From positions 1 to 5,521 of the forward strand of contig CAZWAR010000150.1 of the NCBI GenBank assembly GCA_964631965.1: DNA of 5,521 nt. The letters are read 5' to 3'. Below, piece after piece: positions 1 through 5,287 of the stretch (positions within the stretch are counted from its first letter, which is position 1; each line of letters starts with the position of its first letter). The notes under the pieces are model-generated. The model searched no databases, was not told where the DNA came from, and was given only the letters and a program-made list of their open reading frames with translations. Both the position numbers and the translations under genes were made by a program. The stretch is from CAIQPS01 sp964631965. Lineage in GTDB: Bacteria; Actinomycetota; Thermoleophilia; RBG-16-64-13.

Positions 1-509
1 ACTGGTCCGATCTGGCCGATGGGGCGAGGCTGGTGCGCAAGGTTCTGCAGGCCGTACAGCTGGAGAGTTTCGTCAAGACGACCGGGGGCAAAGGACTGCA
101 CGTCGTGGTTCCGTTCACCCCGGGTGAAGACTGGAACGACGTGCGCCGGTTCTGCCGCCGCGTCGCGGAGATCGTGGTTGAGTTGGCCCCGGACCGGTTC
201 ACAGCCAACATGTCGAAGGCCAAGCGACAGGGCAAGATGTATGTGGACTACGTGCGCAACAACCGAGGCTCCACGTCCATTGCCCCGTTCTCGACGAGAT
301 CCAGGGAGAGGGCCACGGTGGCGGTGCCGCTGAGATGGTCCGAACTGAGTGGAAGCATCCGGCCGGATACCTACACGCTAGAGACCCTTCCGAACCGGCT
401 GCGCAGGCTGAAGAGCGATCCCTGGGAGGGATATTTCGATACGCGTGACTCCCAGAAACTGGGGCCGGCAACCCACCAGGCCCTAGGGGTCGAGCAGCAA
501 CCAAGCTGA
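1..509 (+). CDS. ligD: DNA ligase D polymerase (primase-polymerase) domain, C-terminal part, 5'-truncated
   Basis: The reading frame is open from base 3, so the gene begins upstream of the window and only about 168 C-terminal codons are seen. The LigD polymerase domain is an archaeo-eukaryotic-primase-type enzyme. It adds nucleotides, preferably ribonucleotides, at breaks during Ku-dependent non-homologous end joining in the cytoplasm. Recognisable signatures are KTTGGKGLHVVVP (usually KTSGGKGLHV), a SKAKRQGKMYVDYVRN block containing the third metal-binding Asp (DYVRN), and an APFSTRSRERATVAVPLRW block. The first two catalytic Asp residues (FDLDP motif) would lie just upstream and are not seen. 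The protein ends shortly after the DPW motif near the usual domain end. It is therefore either a stand-alone polymerase subunit or a LigD in which this domain is last (PE-LIG-POL order); the window cannot decide. GTG at 33 is internal to the domain and not the true start. Confidence 0.93.
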   Translation, partial: WSDLADGARLVRKVLQAVQLESFVKTTGGKGLHVVVPFTPGEDWNDVRRFCRRVAEIVVELAPDRFTANMSKAKRQGKMYVDYVRNNRGSTSIAPFSTRSRERATVAVPLRWSELSGSIRPDTYTLETLPNRLRRLKSDPWEGYFDTRDSQKLGPATHQALGVEQQPS

Positions 510-608
510 CTTGCGTCGAGGATTACTCTCGGCCGAAGGCGGGTACATAGCGGTAGCCACTGCACTCCCCTTGTCCCAAAAAAAGCTTGTTCCAGAAAGA
601 AGTCCGCC

Positions 609-1016
609 ATGCCGAAGGCCATGTCGAACGACACCCAATGGCTGCGTGGGTCTCCCCGCTGCCGCACCCATGGATCCATGGTCTATGTCACGCTCACCCT
701 TGACCCCGACAGAATCGCCACCCCCGTCTCCGTAGCCTGGTCGGCAGGCGGCCTGCACGCCACCACCCCCCGCATCAAGAGCACGACCGTAACCTGTTGT
801 GTGCCTCGAGGCATCTTCGAGCACCACGCGTTGATGCGTCTGCAGTTGGTCGGGTCCGCCGAACAGGAGAAACCCATCATGGCCTGGACGCAGATCCCCG
901 TCCTCGAGGAGGCGCTGTTCCGGACCCAGATGATCGCCGGGCGCCCCTTCCTCTCGCCTTTCGTCGCCACGGCGCCAGAGTCTGCCGACCGCCACGCCTT
1001 TTCTTACCTCGACTGA
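609..1016 (+). CDS. Hypothetical protein, 135 aa, uncertain
   Basis: I do not recognise this protein. The case for coding is a stop-free frame with about 83% G or C at third codon positions. It has an ATG at 609 preceded by a weak purine stretch (AGAAAGAAG, 6 nt spacing), and it stops 14 bp before the next gene's ATG. An internal ATG at 678 (MVYVTLTLDPD) is an alternative start and gives a more natural, strand-like N-terminus. The protein has mixed composition, two adjacent Cys (TCC), no membrane span and no motif I can assign. The frame is also open from the LigD stop at 507-509 to 609, with no convincing start in that part. The antisense frames here are Gly/Arg/Asp-rich and look like shadows. 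If it is real it could be co-transcribed with the SDR. It may instead be a decayed gene or intergenic sequence. Confidence 0.4.
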   Translation: MPKAMSNDTQWLRGSPRCRTHGSMVYVTLTLDPDRIATPVSVAWSAGGLHATTPRIKSTTVTCCVPRGIFEHHALMRLQLVGSAEQEKPIMAWTQIPVLEEALFRTQMIAGRPFLSPFVATAPESADRHAFSYLD

Positions 1017-1030
1017 CACAGGCCCTATCT

Positions 1031-1891
1031 ATGGACACCCCTCCAGAATCGAGTCCGCCTCAGATACAAGGACATCAGCCGGGCCGCGAGGGGGAGGTGA
1101 CCTCGCAGCCGCAGTCGGGCATCCCAGCCGGGCGATACTGCGGACGGCTCGAAGGCCGGGTGGCCCTGATCACCAGCGGGGACTGTGGGATCGGGAGGGC
1201 GGTGGCCGTTGCGTTTGCTCGGGACGGAGCGGAAGTCGCGATCGTGTGCCCGGAGGAGCACGACGACGCTCGAGAAACCAAGAGGCTGGTGGAGGAGGCC
1301 GGGTCACGCTGTCTTACCCTGAGCGGCGACGCCGGCGATGAGGAGTTCTGTGCTCAGGCCGTGGCTCGGACTGTCGAGGAGTTCGGCCGACTGGACGTCC
1401 TTGTGAACAATGCCGGGGAGGAGCATGTCACCCAGACCATAGAAGAGATAAGCAGAGAGCAACTGGAGCGTACCTTCCGCACGAACATCTTTGCCTACTT
1501 CTTCATGACCAAAGCCGCTCTTCCTCACTTGGACGAAGGCAGCAGCATCATCAACACCGCCTCGGTGACCGCGTACAGCGGCAGTTCGTACCTGCTCGAC
1601 TACTCCTCCGCGAAGGGAGCGATCATTGCCTTCACCCGGTCACTGGCCCTCCAGTTGGCGGAGAGGGGCATCCGAGTGAACGGGGTGGCCCCCGGGCCGA
1701 TATGGACGCCGCTGATCCCGGCCTCCTTCCCAGAGACCAAGGTGGCCAACTTCGGCAAGGACACTCCCATGAAGCGCCCCGGGCAGCCGGAAGAGGTGGC
1801 CGGCTGCTATGTCTTCCTCGCAAGTGACGAGGCCTCGTACATGAGCGGACAGGTGCTCCATCCCAACGGCGGCCAGGTGGTCAACGGGTAA
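1031..1891 (+). CDS. SDR family oxidoreductase, YghA/YhdF (general stress protein 39) type
   Basis: A 286-aa cytoplasmic NAD(P)-dependent short-chain dehydrogenase/reductase, close to the usual 285-295 aa of this subgroup. The N-terminal tail (1-40) is Pro/Gln/Gly-rich, as in YghA and YhdF. The Rossmann fold begins at GRVALIT. Visible motifs are a glycine-rich loop TSGDCGIG (48-55), NNAG (126-129), the active-site Asn in TNIF (N152), Ser178 in NTASVTAY, and YSSAK with Y191 and K195. The C-terminal PGPIWTPLIP and HPNGG blocks are hallmarks of this subgroup. Paralogues act on aldehydes, ketones or alcohols; the substrate cannot be read from sequence. The first Gly of the canonical TGxxxGxG is Ser here (S49). 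ATG at 1031 was chosen because the in-frame extension to 797 is Arg/Pro-rich and unlike the family. The ribosome binding site is weak (AGG at 1020-1022). A 45-aa membrane protein follows 14 bp downstream. Confidence 0.95.
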   Translation: MDTPPESSPPQIQGHQPGREGEVTSQPQSGIPAGRYCGRLEGRVALITSGDCGIGRAVAVAFARDGAEVAIVCPEEHDDARETKRLVEEAGSRCLTLSGDAGDEEFCAQAVARTVEEFGRLDVLVNNAGEEHVTQTIEEISREQLERTFRTNIFAYFFMTKAALPHLDEGSSIINTASVTAYSGSSYLLDYSSAKGAIIAFTRSLALQLAERGIRVNGVAPGPIWTPLIPASFPETKVANFGKDTPMKRPGQPEEVAGCYVFLASDEASYMSGQVLHPNGGQVVNG

Positions 1892-1905
1892 CGTCAGCGG
1901 TTGCG

Positions 1906-2043
1906 ATGGCGGGGCCCTCGAGCGCGGACAGCAGCCGGGCGGCCGGGGCGCGCGAAGAGTGGACGGAAGGCGCGGTGTACTACGGCATCGGCGGCATCAT
2001 CCTGGTGATACTCATCATCGTGCTGGTGATCTGGCTGATGTAG
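1906..2043 (+). CDS. Small single-span membrane protein, 45 aa
   Basis: A small ORF starts with ATG 14 bp after the SDR stop and ends with TAG at 2041-2043. The first 23 residues are polar and small (Ala, Ser, Gly, Arg, then EEWTEG). They are followed by AVYYGIGGIILVILIIVLVI and a WLM terminus. This is an aromatic Tyr-Tyr interface, a Gly-rich turn and about 18 strongly hydrophobic residues, as expected of one transmembrane helix. Many high-GC bacteria encode similar 40-60-aa proteins with a YYG-Gly-hydrophobic pattern, usually without known function. No strong Shine-Dalgarno is seen, and the short gap suggests translation coupled to the SDR. It converges with the SHOCT protein gene, only 12 bp away. 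The clean hydrophobic block ending at a stop makes a chance ORF unlikely, but no homologue was checked. Confidence 0.72.
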   Translation: MAGPSSADSSRAAGAREEWTEGAVYYGIGGIILVILIIVLVIWLM

Positions 2044-2061
2044 CATCACCGAGCATCACCG
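2042..2061 (+). repeat. Tandem 10-bp direct repeat (AGCATCACCG x2) at a convergent gene junction
   Basis: Two exact head-to-tail copies of AGCATCACCG lie at 2042-2051 and 2052-2061. They overlap the TAG stop of the small membrane protein (+) and the TGA stop of the SHOCT protein (-, at 2056-2058). The repeat looks like a short slippage duplication. I see no hairpin with a T-run here, so no terminator is called between the converging genes. Confidence 0.7.
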
Positions 2062-2514
2062 GGTCATCGCCATCATGTCTTCCCGGGCTCGGAGGTACTC
2101 GTCCCTGGTAATCTCGCCACGAGCATAGCGCTCGTGCAGGATCCTCATGCTGTCGCCCAAGCCGGTACCCACAGACTGCGACTGGTCTTCCACCATCGAC
2201 GGCGTGCGCTCTTCCGGCTTCTGCCGCTCGGGCACCCAAGCCTGGGGCGGCGCGGCCGGTGGAGGCGGCGGGGCAGCGGAATGTTGCGGCGTTGCCATAG
2301 CTGTCTGCCGCTCTCCAACCTCGTTCATCCTGACCGACCCAGACTTCAGATGATAGGTCTCGTGATCTCGGACCATCCGCCGCGCCCGCCGGGCGCTTCC
2401 AGCCGCCACGCCGGCGAGGCCCAAACCCACTACGGCTATCACGAAGATCCCGGCAATCACTATCAGCCAGATCAACCCGTCCACGTGGTATCCGGTCGTC
2501 TGGATCCACCACAT
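2056..2514 (-). CDS. Membrane-anchored SHOCT-domain protein, 152 aa
   Basis: The protein starts MWWIQTTGYH and has one strongly hydrophobic segment at about residues 11-37. A short basic patch follows (ARRARRMVRD), then a Pro/Ala-rich linker around 75-100 that includes five consecutive prolines. The C-terminal SHOCT domain lies at about 121-150 (DSMRILHERYARGEITRDEY pattern). SHOCT is a short helical domain found at the ends of many bacterial membrane or stress proteins. It probably mediates oligomerisation or protein contact; its molecular role is poorly known. The basic patch suggests the C-terminal part is cytoplasmic. The ATG at 2514 was chosen over upstream in-frame starts (to 2643) because it has a strong GAGGAG at 6 nt spacing and because the upstream extension is polar and low in complexity. 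It is divergent from the ABC remnant and convergent with the 45-aa membrane protein. Confidence 0.88.
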   Translation of the reverse strand: MWWIQTTGYHVDGLIWLIVIAGIFVIAVVGLGLAGVAAGSARRARRMVRDHETYHLKSGSVRMNEVGERQTAMATPQHSAAPPPPPAAPPQAWVPERQKPEERTPSMVEDQSQSVGTGLGDSMRILHERYARGEITRDEYLRAREDMMAMTR

Positions 2515-2520
2515 CGGGAG

Positions 2521-2526
2521 CTCCTC
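2521..2526 (-). promoter_or_regulatory. Ribosome binding site of the SHOCT protein gene
   Basis: On the - strand GAGGAG (within GAGAGAGGAG) sits 6 nt upstream of the ATG whose A is at 2514. It is the only good Shine-Dalgarno in the frame and decides the start against the longer ORF. Confidence 0.8.
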
Positions 2527-2629
2527 TCTCGTGCCTCGAAGGCGCGCAGATGTCTTGTCTCTCCCCTGGATGGTTCCCCCGACCGTCGGAGTGTGAAACG
2601 GGGTACCTGCCTGCCTGTGGACCGGGTGT

Positions 2630-3199
2630 TTGCCGGCGTTCACCCTCCCTAGGCATTACCTTGAGAGAGACGCCCTGAACGAAGCAAGCACACAGCAGCC
2701 TGTCATCATGGCGGACCGGTTGACCAGGCGGTTCGGGGAGGGATATGCGGTCAACCAGGCCACCTTCGCCATACCCTGGGGGTCGAACTTCGGCTATGTC
2801 GGACCCAGCGGGTCGGGAAAGACCACCACCATCAAGCTGCTGCTCGGCCTCCTTCGCCCCACTGAGGGAAAGGCGACCGTCCTGGGCCTGCCACTGGAAT
2901 CGTTCGACAAGGAGACGCGCAGGCGTATCGGGTACACGCCCCAGTTCTTCGCGCTCTATCCGGGCCTTACGCTGCGGCAGAACCTGCATTTTGCCGGTCG
3001 CATCTACGGGATAAGCCGGGGCAGACGCGCGCGCATCACCCGGCTTCTTCCTGCCACCTACGGAATCGCCTTCAGCCGGGACATCATGCTCAGGGGCGCC
3101 GGGCCGGAAACATCCTATCTCTGGAGCGTCCTAGGACTGTCCGCCTTGTTGACGGTGCTAGCCTGGCTGTTCATCGGCCGCCGTCTCCGGCGAGCGTAG
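2630..3199 (+). pseudogene. ABC transporter remnant: ATPase N-terminus joined in frame to the C-terminus of an ABC-2 permease
   Basis: Numbered from TTG at 2630, residues 24-140 match the front of an ABC-2-type ATPase: the opening beta strand, A-loop region, Walker A GPSGSGKTTT (58-67, K64) and Q-loop YTPQFFALYPGLT (Q105). The ATPase similarity stops at about residues 138-141 (nt 3041-3052). From there LPATYGIAFSRDIMLRGAG and one final membrane helix (about 163-183), ending in an Arg-rich tail, read like the last 50 residues of an ABC-2 permease. The LSGGQ signature, Walker B, H-loop and nearly all permease helices are missing, so the product cannot work as a transporter. The simplest reading is one large deletion removing the ATPase 3' half and most of the permease gene, by chance keeping frame. 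The start is unsure: TTG at 2630, or CTG at 2675 after GAGAGAG; ATG at 2708 falls inside the first strand. An assembly collapse is possible. Confidence 0.8.
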
Positions 3200-4138
3200 A
3201 GGACTCGGCGGCAGCCCTGGATACTTCGATCGGCCGGCGATCAGTTCCCGGGTCGTGAGGATGGCCAAGGCCACCACGATAAGCCCCATCCCCACCCCTT
3301 CGAGAGCGCCCGGTTGCTCGCCCAGCTGGATCCAAGCGGAGAGGACTCCCACTACCGGGATGGCAAGACTGCTCAGCCCTGCTGTACCTGTGGGTAGGCT
3401 GTGGAGGATGTAGAGCCAGAGCACCCAAGTGATCGCATTGGCCGGGATGACGTTGAACAACAGGACTGCGATGAAGGTTCCGCTCCATTGGATCGGTTCC
3501 GTGGTGGTGAAGACGGCCGCAATGATCAGCGGGACCGAGCCGAAGAGCCCCTGCCAGGCGATGAGGTTCAGCAGGTCGATGTCGTACTTGCGGCGCATGA
3601 TCTTTACGACGATGGAGCTGAGCGCCCATACGAGCCCGGCCGTGACGGCGAGCAGGCTGCTGTCGAGCCCATGGATACCCCAGGGGCTGAGAATCGCGAT
3701 GAGACCGGCGAGGGCGAACAGGACGGCCAGCCACTGGAGACCCCGCACCGGCTCGTGAAGGATCGGCCAGGCGAGCACGAGCAGCCAGAAGGGCATCGTG
3801 TATGCGAGCACCGACACTTTCCCTGCCCCGCCGATGCTCACCGCCCACATGATCAGCCCGACGAAGCCGCCGGTCTGCAGAAGCCCGAACAGGATAGTCA
3901 GTCCCAGTGCCTTGGGGCGCAACGGCCGCCGCAATAGAGGCAGCAACAGGAACATGAAAACGGCCCCCAGAAACGTACGGAGGGCTGCGAATATGAAAGG
4001 CTGGGCGTAGCTCATCCCGACCTTCATGGCCACCCAGTTGTAACCCCAGAGCAAGGCCAGCAAGGCCAGGGCAGCGAAGGGCAACCACGGTCTCCCGCCT
4101 TCTTCCGTCCCGCCGGCGCTATGTGGCTGAGCACTCAC
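3158..4138 (-). CDS. EamA/DMT-family transporter (RhaT/YdcZ-like permease)
   Basis: A 326-aa inner-membrane protein of about 10 transmembrane helices arranged as two EamA repeats (roughly residues 20-150 and 165-300). Typical features are the LLWGYNWVAMKVG start of repeat 1 with the ALRTFLGAVF segment, the MPFWLLVLAWPILHEP segment closing repeat 1, a second repeat opening with GLVWALSSIVVKI, and IPVVGVLSAWIQLGEQP near the end. DMT proteins move small metabolites such as amino acids, nucleosides or drugs, generally as exporters; the substrate cannot be assigned. It starts with GTG at 4138, with no strong Shine-Dalgarno. It is divergent from the heliorhodopsin gene across a 120-bp spacer. The polar tail (about the last 25 residues) runs into the ABC remnant, overlapping it tail-to-tail by 42 bp, so this tail may be acquired. 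Confidence 0.93.
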   Translation of the reverse strand: MSAQPHSAGGTEEGGRPWLPFAALALLALLWGYNWVAMKVGMSYAQPFIFAALRTFLGAVFMFLLLPLLRRPLRPKALGLTILFGLLQTGGFVGLIMWAVSIGGAGKVSVLAYTMPFWLLVLAWPILHEPVRGLQWLAVLFALAGLIAILSPWGIHGLDSSLLAVTAGLVWALSSIVVKIMRRKYDIDLLNLIAWQGLFGSVPLIIAAVFTTTEPIQWSGTFIAVLLFNVIPANAITWVLWLYILHSLPTGTAGLSSLAIPVVGVLSAWIQLGEQPGALEGVGMGLIVVALAILTTRELIAGRSKYPGLPPSPLRSPETAADEQPG

Positions 4139-4156
4139 TCAGTAAATGTAACCCAG

Positions 4157-4170
4157 ACCGGAACGCCGGT
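4157..4170. promoter_or_regulatory. Small inverted repeat in the EamA/heliorhodopsin divergent spacer, candidate operator
   Basis: ACCGG-AACG-CCGGT is a perfect 5-bp inverted repeat with a 4-bp centre. It sits 8 bp upstream of the proposed -35 of the heliorhodopsin gene and 18 bp upstream of the EamA GTG. It could be a regulator site or a chance palindrome; at 5 bp per arm the evidence is thin. Confidence 0.25.
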
Positions 4171-4178
4171 GCCACTAT

Positions 4179-4208
4179 TTGCCAAAGCGGGCCACATCCC
4201 TATACGAT
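4179..4208 (+). promoter_or_regulatory. Candidate sigma70-type promoter of the heliorhodopsin gene
   Basis: TTGCCA (5 of 6 matches to the -35 consensus, 4179-4184) is followed after 18 bp by TACGAT (4203-4208, 4 of 6). An alternative -10 is TATACG at 4201-4206 with a 16-bp spacer. Either would give a leader of about 40-45 nt before the ATG at 4259. This is the most A/T-rich part of an otherwise GC-rich spacer. Confidence 0.45.
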
Positions 4209-4246
4209 GATTGCAGCCGGCTACGCTCGAGGTGACCACAGACCCC

Positions 4247-4252
4247 AGGAGG
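4247..4252 (+). promoter_or_regulatory. Ribosome binding site of the heliorhodopsin gene
   Basis: AGGAGG lies 6 nt before the ATG at 4259, a near-perfect Shine-Dalgarno. It selects this ATG over the upstream in-frame TTG at 4211, which has no such site. Confidence 0.85.
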
Positions 4253-4258
4253 GCACCG

Positions 4259-5062
4259 ATGAAAGGCGCGACAGAAGCATCCGGACAGGCACAGGCCGCG
4301 GCCGACCTCGAACCCCGCTTCCGCAAACTCCGTTGGTGGAACATCGTCGTAGGGCTCGTGCTGGCTGCGCAGGCCGTGGTCATCGCAGTCCTTCAGAACG
4401 GCTTCTCCATCCCGGTGGTGGCAACGTGGATGACCGGACCCCCAGGCACCCCCACGGAGCTCCACAAGGTCGGAGACTTCCAGTTGGGGTGGGGGGTGTT
4501 TGCCTTCATGGCCCTCTCCGCCCTGGCGCTGCTGCTTATCGCCTCCCCCGGTATCTTCGGCTGGTACAAACGCAACCTGCTGCAGAACCGCAACTACGGG
4601 CGCTGGATCGAGTACTCGGTCACCTCGTCGCTGATGATCGTGCTCATCTCCATGATCACAGGCATCACCGATCTGGCCGCCATGATCGCCATCTTCGGCG
4701 TGAACGCCTGCATGATCCTGTTCGGGCTCCTCATGGAGAAGTACGAGAAGCCAGGCAAGCCGAGCTGGCTGCCGTTCTACTTCGGGTCCTTCGCCGGGAT
4801 CATCCCCTGGATCGGTGTATTGATCTACGTCTGGAGCCCGGGGGTCGGATCCAGCCCGCCCGGTTTTGTCTACGGGATCATCGCGTCGCTGTTCGTATTC
4901 TTCAACATCTTCGCGATCAACATGGTGCTCCAGTACAAGAGGGTGGGCCGCTGGAGGGACTACCTCTTCGGCGAGAAGGTCTACATCATCCTCAGCCTCA
5001 CCGCAAAAGCGTTGCTGGCCTGGCAGGTGTTCTCAGCAGTACTCGCAGGATCGGCGAGCTGA
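4259..5062 (+). CDS. Heliorhodopsin
   Basis: A 267-aa, seven-helix retinal protein, matching the usual 250-270 aa. Heliorhodopsins are distant from type-1 rhodopsins, sit inverted (N-terminus inside), bind all-trans retinal on a helix-7 lysine, have slow photocycles, and mostly act as sensors or regulators rather than pumps. Approximate helices: 26-46, 75-95, 113-136, 138-158, 171-192, 201-224, 238-262. Signatures are the long first loop with GPPGTP (60-65), RWIEYSVTSSLMIVLI in helix 3 with counterion E118, IFGVNACMILFG in helix 4 (N149), LPFYFG..AGIIPWIG in helix 5, PGFVYGIIASLFVFFN in helix 6, and LSLTAKALLAWQVF in helix 7 with Schiff-base lysine K250 and S246. The only histidine is H69 in the first loop, so two pocket histidines common in the family appear absent. 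It has its own promoter-like spacer and strong ribosome binding site, is divergent from EamA, and precedes an MBL-fold gene by 225 bp. No retinal-synthesis gene is in the window. Confidence 0.95.
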   Translation: MKGATEASGQAQAAADLEPRFRKLRWWNIVVGLVLAAQAVVIAVLQNGFSIPVVATWMTGPPGTPTELHKVGDFQLGWGVFAFMALSALALLLIASPGIFGWYKRNLLQNRNYGRWIEYSVTSSLMIVLISMITGITDLAAMIAIFGVNACMILFGLLMEKYEKPGKPSWLPFYFGSFAGIIPWIGVLIYVWSPGVGSSPPGFVYGIIASLFVFFNIFAINMVLQYKRVGRWRDYLFGEKVYIILSLTAKALLAWQVFSAVLAGSAS

Positions 5063-5277
5063 GCCGAAGATCGGCCGGGCTACGGTGCCGTGGCGGCCAA
5101 CCGAGCGCGGCGCCTTACCACTGCCTTCCACGCCTTTTCGCGCGGCGCATCCAGATGACCGGTGAAGACAGGGTCCACTCTCCCTGACATAGTCTGACCC
5201 CCACCATGGGTAGTCTGCTGGCGACGGCGCGGCGACCCCGTCCGGGCCGGCCACATCGCGTCGTGACACATGCCCGC

Positions 5278-5283
5278 GGAGGA
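5278..5283 (+). promoter_or_regulatory. Ribosome binding site supporting a TTG start of the MBL-fold gene
   Basis: GGAGGA lies 4 nt before TTG at 5288. This favours TTG over the in-frame ATG at 5270, which has no Shine-Dalgarno and would put GGAGGA inside the coding sequence. Confidence 0.65.
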
Positions 5284-5287
5284 ACGC

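Noticed and set aside
578..584. Run of seven A after the LigD gene, considered as part of a terminator
   Set aside because: No GC-rich stem precedes it on the + strand, and no matching stem was found for the - strand.
483..1019. Long - strand ORF (178 codons) opposite the hypothetical protein
   Set aside because: Gly/Arg/Asp-rich, no recognisable domain, no good ribosome binding site; reads as the shadow of the GC3-biased + frame.
797..1030. Upstream in-frame extension of the SDR
   Set aside because: Arg/Pro/His-rich translation unlike the family N-terminus; ATG at 1031 gives the usual length of 286 aa.
2515..2643. N-terminal extension of the SHOCT protein
   Set aside because: The ATG at 2514 has a strong GAGGAG and directly precedes the membrane helix; the extension is polar with no domain.
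2015..2989. 324-codon - strand ORF across the SHOCT gene and ABC remnant
   Set aside because: It is an alternative frame of two better-supported genes, with Arg/Gly-rich composition and no motif.
3401..3937. + strand ORF antisense to EamA
   Set aside because: Asp/Glu/Arg-rich shadow of hydrophobic codons on the opposite strand; no domain.
5051..5075. TCGGC / GCCGA / TCGGC segments that could form two alternative hairpins around the heliorhodopsin stop
   Set aside because: Only 5-bp stems and no T-run; expected by chance in GC-rich DNA, so neither a terminator nor a switch is called.
4123..5187. 354-codon + frame overlapping heliorhodopsin
   Set aside because: Arg/His/Pro-rich, a frame-shifted shadow of the heliorhodopsin codons.
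5190..5217. TAGTCTG direct repeat with 21-bp period in the gap before the MBL gene
   Set aside because: A 7-bp repeat is expected about once by chance in 225 bp; no promoter core is attached.
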